Positions 49,614 through 62,826 of a stretch of 64,000 bases of DNA are shown one piece after another. Under the pieces are notes generated by a model. The model was not told the origin of the DNA. It saw nothing but the letters and a program-made list of their open reading frames with translations, and did no database searches. Position 1 is the first letter of the stretch; each line of letters starts with the position of its first letter. Source of the stretch: Marinitoga lauensis (lineage in GTDB: Bacteria > Thermotogota > Thermotogae > Petrotogales > Petrotogaceae). The position numbers and the translations under genes are program-made. The stretch is from NCBI RefSeq assembly GCF_004135675.1, contig NZ_QHLX01000006.1, positions 186,001 through 250,000 on the forward strand. The letters are read 5' to 3'.

Positions 49614-50289
49614 ATTTTAATTCTATAATATCAAACGAATTAAATACTAAATCCATAATTAGCATTTTATTTATAAGCGCCTTTTCATAGTCTTCAAATA
49701 TAATTTTTATAGCCTCATTTACCTGTAAAGATGCTATTATTGATACTGCGTATGGTGTTACTAATTTTGTTTCTTTTGTATCTTCAACATCACCTAATAT
49801 TTCTCTTAATGATTTGGTTTTACCAGGAAGGATATCTGTAACCTGACCAAAAAATCTTTCAACTCCGCCATGAATTAATGGAATCTTTAATTCATGTATT
49901 TTCATATCCAATATTTTTCTACTTTCAAAATTATCAAAACAATCTATTGCCAGATCAACTTCTGGCAATTTTGTATTTTCATATATCCTTTCATCGTAAA
50001 TATGCACTTCTATTTCAGGATTAATTTTCATCAATTTTTCTTTAGCTACAAAAACCTTTTTCTTACCTAAATCTTCATGATCATATAATATTTGTCTATT
50101 AAGGTCTGGCATATCCAAAATCCCTGCATCAAAAATATATAATTCTCCAACACCTAATCTTGAAAGATGCATCAAAACATTACTCCCAAGACCTCCTGCT
50201 CCTGCAACCAATATTTTTGCTTTTCTAATTTTATTAAAATCATTATATAAACTCATATGCCTTGAATATCTTTCCAAATTACCCACCAC
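49612..50289 (-). CDS. moeB: ThiF/MoeB-family sulfur-carrier adenylyltransferase
   Basis: 225 aa. Activates the C-terminal Gly of MoaD by adenylation. ATP site: AGAGGLGSNVLMHLSRLGVG near residue 30; DLNRQILYDHEDLGKKK with the conserved Arg near residue 64; and DCFDNFESRK near residue 115. It is shorter than MoeB and lacks the CxxC...CxxC zinc cysteines; the only nearby Cys is the one in DCFDNF. The GTG start at 50289 overlaps the end of moaD; a TTG 12 bases downstream is an alternative. Operon with moaD and AOR implies a role in W-pterin synthesis. Confidence 0.83.
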   Translation of the reverse strand: MVGNLERYSRHMSLYNDFNKIRKAKILVAGAGGLGSNVLMHLSRLGVGELYIFDAGILDMPDLNRQILYDHEDLGKKKVFVAKEKLMKINPEIEVHIYDERIYENTKLPEVDLAIDCFDNFESRKILDMKIHELKIPLIHGGVERFFGQVTDILPGKTKSLREILGDVEDTKETKLVTPYAVSIIASLQVNEAIKIIFEDYEKALINKMLIMDLVFNSFDIIELK

Positions 50290-50560
50290 CTGCTGGAGGA
50301 AATATTGAAATAATCCCTTCCTCGATCAATGTATTTAATCCGTCCATATGGATTAAATTTTTTCCATTTATTAAAATCATAGTTCCAACCTTTATCTTTT
50401 TTTCTTCTACCAGATATTCTCTAATTTTTTTATCCTGAAATTTTTCAACCAGAATATCTATTAATTTATCGACAGTTATAGGATTTTCAAATTCCATATC
50501 TATAGAAGCAACCTTGAGATATAGTCTTAAGGTTGCAAAAAACTTTATTTTAACCTTCAT
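50279..50560 (-). CDS. moaD: MoaD/ThiS-family sulfur carrier
   Basis: 93-aa ubiquitin-fold protein ending FPPAGGG, the C-terminal Gly tail that becomes a thiocarboxylate. The N-terminus [14 protein letters not shown] is the usual MoaD strand. It follows the AOR gene with a 4-base overlap and overlaps the ThiF-family gene at its 3' end. AOR-linked MoaD proteins are common in tungsten-enzyme operons. Small subunit of molybdopterin synthase; no MoaE is in this window. Confidence 0.88.
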   Translation of the reverse strand: MKVKIKFFATLRLYLKVASIDMEFENPITVDKLIDILVEKFQDKKIREYLVEEKKIKVGTMILINGKNLIHMDGLNTLIEEGIISIFPPAGGG

Positions 50561-52355
50561 TGAATATTTAGCTCCTTTAATTTTTCTTCTGTTGGAATAC
50601 CTTCTTTACTCCAACCTCTTACTTCATAGTATTTTGGTAATAATACGTCTAAATGAACAACCTGACCTTTATTCGGACCTTCTTTAACAGGTTCTTCCAA
50701 CAATCTTTTTGGCAATGTATCCTGTGATGGACCTATTCCTGCTTCTAAATTAAATTTTCTCTCTAAATTCCATATTCTTTCACCAATTTTTAATGTTTCT
50801 TTCGACGTCAAACTCCAACCCAATGCTGCATTTATAAGGTCCTTATAATCATCTAATCCCAATGCAAATGATGTAAAGAGACATAATCCAGCAGCATCAA
50901 TTACAGCTGTTAAATCCTGAAATGTCTTTACCCATTCTGCTTTTCCTTCTAATTCCTGTGGATCGATTTTTTCTGGCGCTCCTAAAATTTCTGGAGAAAT
51001 CATATAACCTCTAACATGACAGCCACCTCTATTACTCGTAGCGTATTCAAGACCATGCCCTGAGCACCTCTTGGATCATATGCAGGAATTTCCTGTTTTT
51101 TAACTGTCATTGAATATTCAGGATGGCCATAGCTCTCTGCCAATCTATAAGAACCTTCTGCTAATTTATCGCCAAAGCCTTCTCTTAACCCTATTTGTTT
51201 TGTATAGAATACAACGGCTTCAGAACTTCCGAATTTTAATTCTGGTCCATTATTTAATTCTTCTTTTTTAATTAGACCTTTTTCATACATTTCCATTGCA
51301 GCTGCAATTGTTGCACCAGCGGAAATTGTGTCAAGACCAAATTGATTACATAAATGGTTGGCTTCTACTATAGCTATTAAATCTGAAACGCCACAGTTAG
51401 CCCCAAATGCCCAACCTGTTTCGTATTCTGGACCTTCTGTTTCTATTCCATTAGGCAATGTTACCCTTCTTCCACAGGCAATTGGACATCCGAAACATGG
51501 CATATTTTTTATCAAATACCCTTTTTCCACCAATGCTTCACCAGAAATTTCATCTGTTAATTCAAATACAGAGTCCAGGAAATTTCTTGTTGGATATAAT
51601 CCATTTTGGTTTATAATATTATCCAAAACCTTTGTTCCCAATTTAGGCAATCCTTCTCCAGTAATTCCATTTTCTTTTAATTTCTTTATTTTTTCTTTTA
51701 CCGTTTCCATAAATCTTGCTGGATCTTTTACCTCAGGTCTCTTTGTCCCTCTAACTACAACACCTTTTAAATTCTTACTACCCATTACGGCACCAACGCC
51801 TGTTCTTCCAGCAGCTCTATGCTTATCATTCATAATAGCAGCAAATTTAACCAATTTTTCACCTGCAGGTCCTATACATGCAACTCTTGCTCTTGGATCA
51901 TCAATTTCCTCTAATAATTTATCGGTTGTCTCAAAAACATCTTTGCCCCATAAATGTGATGCATCCTTTAATTCAACATGATCATCTTTAATCATAAGAT
52001 ATACAGGCTTATCTGCTTTACCTTCAAAGATAATCATATCATAACCAGCAAATTTCAATTCTGCACCAAAATAACCTCCAGAATTACTCGAAGCTATTGT
52101 TCCAGTCAAAGGTCCTTTGGTTACAACCATATACCTTCCACCAGTCGGCGCGGCTGTTCCAGATAATGGACCTGTTGCAAAGAATAACTTATTTTCTGGA
52201 GATAATGGATCTACATCAGGCCCAACCTCATCATAAAACATCTTTGTAGCAAGTCCTCTACCTCCAAGATAAAGTTCTGCATCTTTTGGTAATTCCTCAA
52301 CCTTAATACTTTTTTCAGTTAAATTTACCCTTAAAATCTTTCCGTTAAATGACAC
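50557..52355 (-). CDS. aor: Tungsten-containing aldehyde:ferredoxin oxidoreductase (one frameshift)
   Basis: About 599 aa, normal for AOR. Oxidises aldehydes to acids with ferredoxin as acceptor, using a bis-pterin tungsten site and one 4Fe-4S cluster. Landmarks: [15 protein letters not shown] near residue 32, [38 protein letters not shown] near residue 175, cluster cysteines CFGCPIAC near residue 287 and the distant Cys in DAAGLCLF near residue 490. One G is missing at 51058-51060 (plus-strand C-run); repair gives [20 protein letters not shown] at 52353-52355 follows AAGGGGGG. Preceded by a Moco/Tuco-type riboswitch. Confidence 0.92.
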
Positions 52356-52375
52356 TTTTACCCCCCTTATAATTT

Positions 52376-52476
52376 TCCTTCCTTTCCAAACACGGGAGGC
52401 ATAACCGTTTCCAGTTATACCCATTGGCCTTTTACCCTGGCATATGCTTTAGATAAAAAGGCTCGGAAGGGTAATG
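52376..52476 (-). ncRNA. Moco/Tuco-type cofactor riboswitch upstream of AOR
   Basis: Minus-strand leader of about 100 bases. In order it has CCTTCCGAGCC (52459-52469 region), a stem joining CCTTTTTA to TAAAAGG, GGCCAATGGG, a hairpin GTATAAC/GTTATGC, and the conserved-looking GCCTCCCG followed by TTTGGAAAGGAAGG. The outer CCTTCC pairs with the closing GGAAGG. These blocks match what I recall of the Moco RNA motif; recognition is from memory. Position right before a tungsten enzyme gene and its ribosome site fits the tungsten-cofactor version. Confidence 0.72.
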
Positions 52477-52487
52477 TTTTTACTTTA

Positions 52488-52516
52488 ATTTTATCACATT
52501 TTCACATATAATTCAA
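52488..52516 (-). promoter_or_regulatory. Promoter of the AOR-moaD-moeB operon
   Basis: Minus-strand TTGAAT (52511-52516), 17-base spacer, TAAAAT (52488-52493), placing the transcript start just before the riboswitch. Confidence 0.6.
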
Positions 52517-52747
52517 TAAGTATTTTTATATTATAAAAGTTTTTGTCTATAATTACCTTATATTTTAAATTATTTATTTTTATATTTATTACACTTTTGT
52601 ATTAACATCATGTTAACTAATTGATAAAAATTAAATATATCTAATAATTATTGTAAATAAAATGAAAAAAAAAAAAAAAAAAAAAAAAAAAATAATATAA
52701 TAATGTTAAAGATGAATAAATAGTGCTGCATATCATAGGAGGAAAAG
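52517..52747. other. AT-rich spacer with a 28-base poly(A) tract
   Basis: No gene seen. The plus strand has a run of 28 A at 52665-52692, then TAATATAATAATG and a ribosome site AGGAGG before the HD-GYP gene. The run is by far the longest homopolymer in the window and lies where an UP-element or spacer would act. Given the homopolymer errors elsewhere, its true length is uncertain. Confidence 0.7.
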
Positions 52748-56492
<3,745 letters not shown>

Positions 56493-56514
56493 ATTAAATT
56501 AAGCAGGTGATAGT

Positions 56515-57821
56515 ATGTCACAATTTATTACAGTAATGTTAGAAAAGGAAAAATATGCTATACCAATGGAATACGTTCAGGAAGTAATAAAATATGAAAA
56601 TATTGTAAGAGTTCCAGGAGCAGAAGAATATATTTTAGGAATTATAAATTTAAGGAATAAAACTATTCCTATAATGAATATAAAAAGCAAATTGGATTTG
56701 GGAAATGAAATAAAACCAGATTCGAAAATAGTAATCTTAATCAAAAATGGTGTTTTGCTGGGTATTATTGTTGATGATACTGCAGAAATGTTACACATAG
56801 AAAATGATTCTCATATTGAGGAAATAAATGGTGTCGAACATTTTTCTTCTGTAATAAAAAAGGATAATTCATTGTATAAAGTAATAAATATAGAAAAATT
56901 ATTTGAAGGTAATATAAACAAATATATTAAAAACGCTGAGTCAGAAAATATTGAAGAATTAGTAAGAGAGGATTTAGTTCAAATATTAAAGTTCAAATTG
57001 GGCAATGAGATAATGGCTATTCCAATAGAATATGTCCAGGAAATAGTTAAAAAACCAACGATATATTCTGTGCCAGATATGCCTGATTTTGTTAAAGGAG
57101 TTACTTCATTAAGAGGCGATATTATCCAGATTATCGATTTAAATGAATTATTCAAAAAAGAAAATTTAAATCTTAAAGAATTAATAGTAATAGAAATTCG
57201 CGGAATAAAATTTGGATTACACGTAGAAGAGGTTAGAAATATAGTAAGCATAGGTATTGAAGAAATTAACAAATTGCCAGTTACAAATAAAAATTCAAAG
57301 GTAATTGGCGTTATTAATTTAAACAATGAAATTGTTACTTTATTAGATTTAGAAAAAGTGTTTGAAGAGTTAGGTATAGAAGTACAGGAAAATATTAATG
57401 AGAAAACAGAAGAAAAGAATTTTACAGGTGAGAAAACAAAGTTATTCTTAAAATTCAAATTATTAGAAGAATATTATGCTTTAGAAATAGAAAAGGTTAG
57501 AGAAGTTACAACGTTGGAAAAAGATAATGCTGGTGATGTTGTAAATATCAGGGGGAAATAATCCCATTAATAGATTTAAAAGAAAAATTCAATCACATGA
57601 AAAATAATTCAAGAAATATCGTTATAGCTAAGGGAAAAGAAAAGGATTTTGGAATGGTTGTTGATGAAGTTGAAGAAATAATGAGAGTTTTAAATCATGA
57701 AATAGAAAGTGTCCCTGAAGAAATTTCAAGAAATACTATTAATGGGAAATATCTAAAAAATATTATTAATAAGAAAGATGACTTAATTTTTGTAATTGAC
57801 GTTGATAAATTTTCTGTTTAA
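56515..57821 (+). CDS. Triple CheW-domain protein (one frameshift)
   Basis: About 435 aa comprising three CheW domains: residues 1-135 (FITVMLEKEKYAIPMEYVQE; VPGAEEYILGIINLR), about 158-295 (QILKFKLGNEIMAIPIEYVQE; VPDMPDFVKGVTSLRG) and about 310-435 (FLKFKLLEEYYALEIEKVRE; VVNIRGEIIPLIDLKEKF). The last becomes complete after restoring one G at 57551-57555. Such a chain could crosslink receptors and CheA in arrays. It follows the MCP by 22 bases behind GCAGGTGATAGT. It could also be named CheV-like, but no receiver domain is present. Confidence 0.85.
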
Positions 57822-57825
57822 AATA

Positions 57826-57859
57826 AAAAACGGCTCTCAAAAAATTGAGAGCCGTTTTT
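57826..57859. terminator. Bidirectional terminator
   Basis: 15-bp stem AAAAACGGCTCTCAA/TTGAGAGCCGTTTTT with a 4-base loop, between the convergent CheW and mtnA genes. Confidence 0.9.
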
Positions 57860-57860
57860 A

Positions 57861-58897
57861 TTATTTTTTAAATAATTTTTTTAAGTTTTCAGAATACGGT
57901 GGTTTTACTACACCTTTTTCAGTAATAATAGCTGTAACTAATTCATTAGGAGTTACATCAAATGCAGGATTATAAACCTTTATCTCTTCTGGTACCATTT
58001 TTGATTTATGACAATATCTTACCTCTTTATGCGACCTTTCTTCTATTGGAATTTCATTTCCAGTTGGTGTATTTAGATCTATTGTTGATAATGGTGCTGC
58101 TACGTAAAATGGAATTCCGTGTTCTTTTGCGAGCAATGCAACAGAATATGTCCCAATTTTATTGGCAACATCACCATTTGCTGCTATTCTGTCTGCACCA
58201 ACAACCACTGCATTAATTTTCCCCTGTTTCATTACCCAACCAGCCATATTATCAGAAATTAATGTAACATCAAATCCATCTTTATATAATTCCCATACAG
58301 TTAATCTTGCACCCTGTAAATATGGCCTTGTTTCATCTGCATATACTTTTATATTTTTACCTAATTCCCTTGCACCTCTAATTACACCTAATGCTGTTCC
58401 ATAATCTACCGTTGCTAAAGCCCTGCATTACAATGAGTTAATACAGTATCACCATCATTTAATAATTCACCACCAAATCTTCCCATAGCTTTATTCGCTT
58501 CTATATCTTCATATGCAATATCTAAGGCTTCTTTTTCAATTAATTCTATTAAATTATCTTCATTTTTTATTTCATTAAATTTCTTTTCAATTCTATCTAA
58601 TGCCCAAAATAGGTTAACTGCAGTTGGTCTTGTATTGGCTAATGTTTCTTTCACTTCTTTCATTTTTTCTTCTAAATCCTTTGAATCAGCAAACTCTTTC
58701 ACTCCAAGAACATATCCAAATGCAGCAGATGCACCTATTGCGGGAGCGCCTCTTACAACCATATCTTTTATAGCAACTGCAACTTCTTTATAATTTTTAC
58801 ATGTAACGTATGTTTCTTCCAAAGGCAAATATCTTTGATCGACTAAAACAAGAGAATCACCCGTCCACTCCATTGTTATAGTCTTTAATTTACTCAT
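57861..58897 (-). CDS. mtnA: Methylthioribose-1-phosphate isomerase (one frameshift)
   Basis: About 345 aa, eIF2B-alpha-like fold. Converts methylthioribose-1-phosphate to methylthioribulose-1-phosphate in methionine salvage. Motifs: [15 protein letters not shown] near residue 48, [19 protein letters not shown] near residue 155 (catalytic Cys; one G restored at 58421-58423), SDNMAGWVM near residue 210 and [18 protein letters not shown] near residue 225. Starts at the ATG overlapping the Mrp gene stop by four bases. Other salvage genes are not in the window; related isomerases acting on 5-deoxyribose-1-phosphate are possible. Confidence 0.88.
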
Positions 58898-59715
58898 TCT
58901 TTATCATCCTTCTCCATTTCATTTATAACTCTTTTTGCTAATTGAACATATGGAGCCACATGCTCCGGTTTTCCAAAATAAGCTGCAGGTTTTCCACTAT
59001 CCATATTATCTCTAATTTCTTCGCTTATTGGAATTTCCGCCAAAATTGGTAAATTATACTTTTCCGCTAAATTTTTAGCTCCGTTTTTACCAAATATATA
59101 ATGCTTTGTATGACAGTTTGGACATTCAAAATATGCCATATTTTCTACTAATCCCAATACTTTTTTGTTCATAACTTTAAAGAAATTAATAGCTCTTTCT
59201 ACATCATCTTTTGAAACTTCTGATGGTGTTGTTACTATTATTGCCCCATCAAATTTTTTTAACATTTGCATTACTGTTAATGGTTCATCACCTGTACCTG
59301 GAGGTGCATCTATAATCATATAATCCAATTCTTCCCATTCAATATCATTGAAAAATTGTTTTATTGTTCCTGTTTTAATTGGTCCTCTCCAAACTATTGG
59401 TTTTCCTGAATCAGGAACAAATTGAGAAACAGAAATTACCTTTACTCCATTAACTTCCGGTGGAACAATTTTTTCCCCAACTTGATACGGATGGTCTTTT
59501 TCTGTTCCGCCTAACATTCTCATAACATTTGGACCATGCATGTCAATATCCATTAACCCCACTTTTCTACCTTCTAAAGATAAAGCAACTGCTAAATTTA
59601 CCGCTATTGTAGATTTTCCAACGCCACCTTTTCCACTCATAACCATAATAATGTGTTTGATGTTTTTTAATTCATTTTGATCTGGTAAATTAAATTGAAC
59701 TTTTTTATCAGCCAT
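58894..59715 (-). CDS. Mrp/NBP35-family iron-sulfur cluster carrier ATPase
   Basis: 273 aa. Deviant Walker A MSGKGGVGKSTIAVNLA near residue 27, switch IDAPPGTGDEPLT near residue 130, and CPNC near residue 207, the cluster-bridging CxxC pair of the family. Delivers 4Fe-4S clusters to target proteins, needed here for AOR, ferredoxin and radical SAM enzymes. ATG at 59713-59715 behind GAGGAGG; a TTG upstream gives a longer but unsupported reading. Between an OsmC-like gene and mtnA in one minus-strand operon. Confidence 0.9.
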   Translation of the reverse strand: MADKKVQFNLPDQNELKNIKHIIMVMSGKGGVGKSTIAVNLAVALSLEGRKVGLMDIDMHGPNVMRMLGGTEKDHPYQVGEKIVPPEVNGVKVISVSQFVPDSGKPIVWRGPIKTGTIKQFFNDIEWEELDYMIIDAPPGTGDEPLTVMQMLKKFDGAIIVTTPSEVSKDDVERAINFFKVMNKKVLGLVENMAYFECPNCHTKHYIFGKNGAKNLAEKYNLPILAEIPISEEIRDNMDSGKPAAYFGKPEHVAPYVQLAKRVINEMEKDDKE

Positions 59716-59716
59716 A

Positions 59717-60133
59717 TTATTCCTCCTCAACAATGATTTCGTATGTTACTTCTGCCATTCCTTTTACTGTTGCAGAAGCAGAGCAATATTTATCTTGAGA
59801 TAATTTTACTGCTCTTTCTAATTTTTCCTTGGGCAAATCTTTCCCTTTAAATATATATTTCACATTAATCTTTTTAAAGTATCTTGGATGATTTTCATTT
59901 CTTTCTGTTTCCAATTTTACTCTTAATTCTTTATAATCTACTTTCATTTTCTTTAAAATCATTGCAACATCTATGCCTGTACAGCCACCTATACCTAATA
60001 AAAATAATTCCAATGCTCTTGGTCCACTATTTGTACCTCCAACCTCTGGAGAAGCATCAATTATTACTTCATGGCCTGATGGTGTTTTTGATACAAACTG
60101 CATTCCTAAAGTATTTTTTAATTCTATTTCCAT
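59717..60133 (-). CDS. OsmC/Ohr-family protein with both cysteines
   Basis: 138 aa. Family pattern with two Cys: LFLLGIGGCTGIDVAMIL near residue 52 and LSQDKYCSASATVKG near residue 115, the pair that reduces organic hydroperoxides in OsmC/Ohr. In contrast the OsmC-like protein at 1862 lacks the second Cys. ATG at 60131-60133 behind AGGGGG. First gene of an operon with Mrp and mtnA. Confidence 0.87.
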   Translation of the reverse strand: MEIELKNTLGMQFVSKTPSGHEVIIDASPEVGGTNSGPRALELFLLGIGGCTGIDVAMILKKMKVDYKELRVKLETERNENHPRYFKKINVKYIFKGKDLPKEKLERAVKLSQDKYCSASATVKGMAEVTYEIIVEEE

Positions 60134-60306
60134 TTTTTTACCCCCTAAATATGATTTTTTATGTCAAGTATAATTATAACGCTATACTTATAATAATGTA
60201 TAACAGAATTTTTAAAAATTATTTTTTTGAGTTTTTAATATTTTTGATGTATAATTACTAAGAATATACAACAAATAACAGGTGCAATTATTGATGGAGG
60301 TACTGT

Positions 60307-61356
60307 ATGCTAAAAATAAATTTAAAAATTATTCTATATTTTTTTATTCTAATATCTGGATTATCTTTTGCTTCACCTGATACTTTTCAAATTGTCGATA
60401 GGATTCCTGTAGGAGAAAGAACATTTCATATTGATGTTTATGGAAATTATGCGACAATTTGTAATTACAGCGGAACTGTGAAGGTTATTGATTATGTAAA
60501 TGGCGATGTTACTCTATATGTGGATAACGGCATTATTGCCAGACCAATGGCTGGATATTATATAAACAATTATTTATATATAATAGATAACGGGGACCCT
60601 TCTATTAAAGTTATAAATAAATGGGGTAATTTAAGCAGAAAATTAAGATTAAAAGCCAGACCAATAAATATGAAAGTGTTAAATGATAAATTTTATATAA
60701 CTACAACTAACCCATATGGTTTATATATTGTAAACAAAAAATCTTTAAAAATAGAAAATTTTTACGAATTTCCAGTAAAAACACCTTTTATTTCCATTAT
60801 AGATAACGATGTGTTAATTCCAATGTATGAAAATGAAAAAGATAATATACTAAATACATATAAACTTTTATTTAGAGTAAATGATAAAAAGTTTATTATG
60901 AACTTAAAAAGAATTGTATTTCCTATAGATATAGAAAAATACAATGATAAATACTATTTAGGAGAATATTTTGATGGAGGTATATATGAATTCTGGATAA
61001 TTATCAGAAAAAAATCGCACAATTTGGAAAGATGTTAATTAACATAGGTGTTTTCAATGAAAATATTGTAGGAAACTCTCTTTTTGGTGGGCTATATATT
61101 TATTCTTTAAAAGATAAAACAACAAAAGTTATTTTAAAAGATGTCCCATTACTGATTTTGCATATAATTCAAAAATGATTTTTTATTCGCTATATCCCAT
61201 ATAACTGGAGAATTTTTTGTCATCGATAAAAATTTCAATATTTATGAAACTTTAAAATTGGATGATTACCCTATAGATGTTGAAGTTCCTACAGATGATA
61301 TTATTTTAGTACTCTGTACTGATGGGAAAACTTTAAATATTATAAGAAGGTTTTAA
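60307..61356 (+). CDS. Exported beta-propeller-like protein of unknown function (three frameshifts)
   Basis: About 350 aa. Signal peptide IILYFFILISGLSFA, then repeated beta-rich units of about 40-45 residues such as RTFHIDVYGNYATICNYSGT, NYLYIIDNGDPSIKVINKWG and GGLYIYSLKDKTTKV, resembling YVTN/NHL-type propellers. Breaks near 60991 (T), 61149 and about 61177 (A). No catalytic motif is visible. Ribosome site GGAGG at 60296. Its end overlaps the convergent csaB gene by 17 bases, so no terminator separates them. Role unknown; surface-associated function is plausible given the signal peptide. Confidence 0.6.
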
Positions 61357-62359
61357 CCATTTTCAGTGTCTTTTCATGAGTTTTATTTAGTTTATTTATA
61401 TATTTTTCTTGCATTTTTTTAAATTCAAAACTATTTAAATTTGATAAAGCATTTATTAACTCATCTTCGGATCTAAAAAATAAGTTATATTCTTTATCTA
61501 TTGTTTTAAAAACCCTATAATTTTTATGATTCTTATACATAATAACTGGAACTCCTAAATATAAGGCTAATATTCCACCATGCAATCTATCGGAAATAAT
61601 AAATTGCGATTTTAGTAATTCATTTATTATTTTGTTCTCCTCTGAAACTGGAAAAGAAATGTCTATTTTGTTTTTATATTTTTCAAAAAATTCATATGCA
61701 ATAATAGAGTCTTGAGACTTGTTTAAAACAATAGGTGTTATTCTTGTAATATCAACCTGCTTTAGTATATATATTATTTTATTCCAGTCTTTTCTATTTT
61801 TTATAATTATTGAAATATGATTTTTCTGAGGATCTTTTTCAAAAACAATATTCTTATATTTAATCATTCCAATATCTGTTCCCAGATCAAAATTATCAGA
61901 ACACATTTTAGCAAATTTAAAGCTCGTCTCATCTCTTAAAATTCCGTGTAAATTTTTATATTTTAATATTTTTTTCAATCTGCCTGTAGCATACTTATGT
62001 TTAAAATGTCCAAATCCTTGAGACAAAAATAGTATATCCTTTTTATAGTGTTTGGCCACACTAAATAAAAAATCATAATACATGAAACTTCTCAATGATG
62101 TTTCTGTTTGAAAAAGATTTCCACCACCATAAATTAATAAATCTATCTCTTTAATTGTGCTTATAATTTTTGGGAAATCGTATTTGTCAATACCTATAAT
62201 CTTAAATTCATATTTTTTATTTAATTTTATTTTATCTGAAATAATATAGATTTTTCCGTCAAAAGCAATTTCTTTAAATATTTCTAACATTGATTCAAAA
62301 AGCATTTCATCACCAAGATTTGTATAGCCATAATATCCAATAAGAAATATTTTTTTCAT
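61340..62359 (-). CDS. csaB: Polysaccharide pyruvyl transferase CsaB
   Basis: 339 aa. Transfers pyruvate from PEP onto a cell-envelope polysaccharide, creating the anchor bound by SLH domains. Motifs: IGYYGYTNLGDEMLFESML at the N-terminus, LIYGGGNLFQTETSLR near residue 75 and the C-terminal ISDRLHGGILALYLGVPVI near residue 258 with the conserved His. ATG behind AAGGAGTTG. In Thermotogota the sheath (toga) proteins carry SLH domains, so this gene probably supports toga anchoring. That link is inference. Confidence 0.87.
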   Translation of the reverse strand: MKKIFLIGYYGYTNLGDEMLFESMLEIFKEIAFDGKIYIISDKIKLNKKYEFKIIGIDKYDFPKIISTIKEIDLLIYGGGNLFQTETSLRSFMYYDFLFSVAKHYKKDILFLSQGFGHFKHKYATGRLKKILKYKNLHGILRDETSFKFAKMCSDNFDLGTDIGMIKYKNIVFEKDPQKNHISIIIKNRKDWNKIIYILKQVDITRITPIVLNKSQDSIIAYEFFEKYKNKIDISFPVSEENKIINELLKSQFIISDRLHGGILALYLGVPVIMYKNHKNYRVFKTIDKEYNLFFRSEDELINALSNLNSFEFKKMQEKYINKLNKTHEKTLKMVKTFL

Positions 62360-62421
62360 TTTTTCAACTCCTTAGGTTTTTTGTCCTAATATATAGAATT
62401 ATAACTCAGGAGGCAGATAAT

Positions 62422-62826
62422 ATGTTCATTAAAGATCTTACAATAAATATTATACCAAAAGCTTTAGATGCTGTTGAAACAAGACAAAAAATATATTCGC
62501 ATAATATAGCTAATTATAACACACCTGGCTATAAAAGGAAAGATGTTTCTTTTGAAGAGGAATTAAGAAAAGCTATGGGAGATTCTAATGAAATCAAATT
62601 AAAAACAAATAACAGTAAACATTTGAAAAATATTCCTTCTATAAACGAAGTTAATTATAAAATAATTGAAGATGATTCAAGATCAAATAGGGAAGATGGA
62701 AACAATGTTGATATTGACGTTGAAATGGTAAAAATGATGGAAAACACCTTACAATATAATGCTTTGACAAGGTTAATTAATTATAGATTTTCAGATTATA
62801 AAACTGTTATAGGAGGAATTAGATGA
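62422..62826 (+). CDS. flgB: Flagellar basal-body rod protein FlgB
   Basis: 134 aa. N-terminal rod motif YSHNIANYNTPGYKRKDVSFEEEL near residue 27 and the C-terminal NNVDIDVEMVKMMENTLQYNALTRLI. First gene of a flagellar basal-body operon, ATG behind AGGAGGCAG. Overlaps flgC by four bases. Confidence 0.93.
   Translation: MFIKDLTINIIPKALDAVETRQKIYSHNIANYNTPGYKRKDVSFEEELRKAMGDSNEIKLKTNNSKHLKNIPSINEVNYKIIEDDSRSNREDGNNVDIDVEMVKMMENTLQYNALTRLINYRFSDYKTVIGGIR

Noticed and set aside
51358..51981. 207-codon plus-strand reading frame opposite AOR
   Set aside because: Antisense shadow of a strongly conserved gene; no ribosome site and no recognisable protein pattern.
52356..52424. N-terminal extension of the AOR reading frame
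   Set aside because: It translates the riboswitch. The GTG at 52353-52355 follows a strong ribosome site and matches the family's N-terminus.
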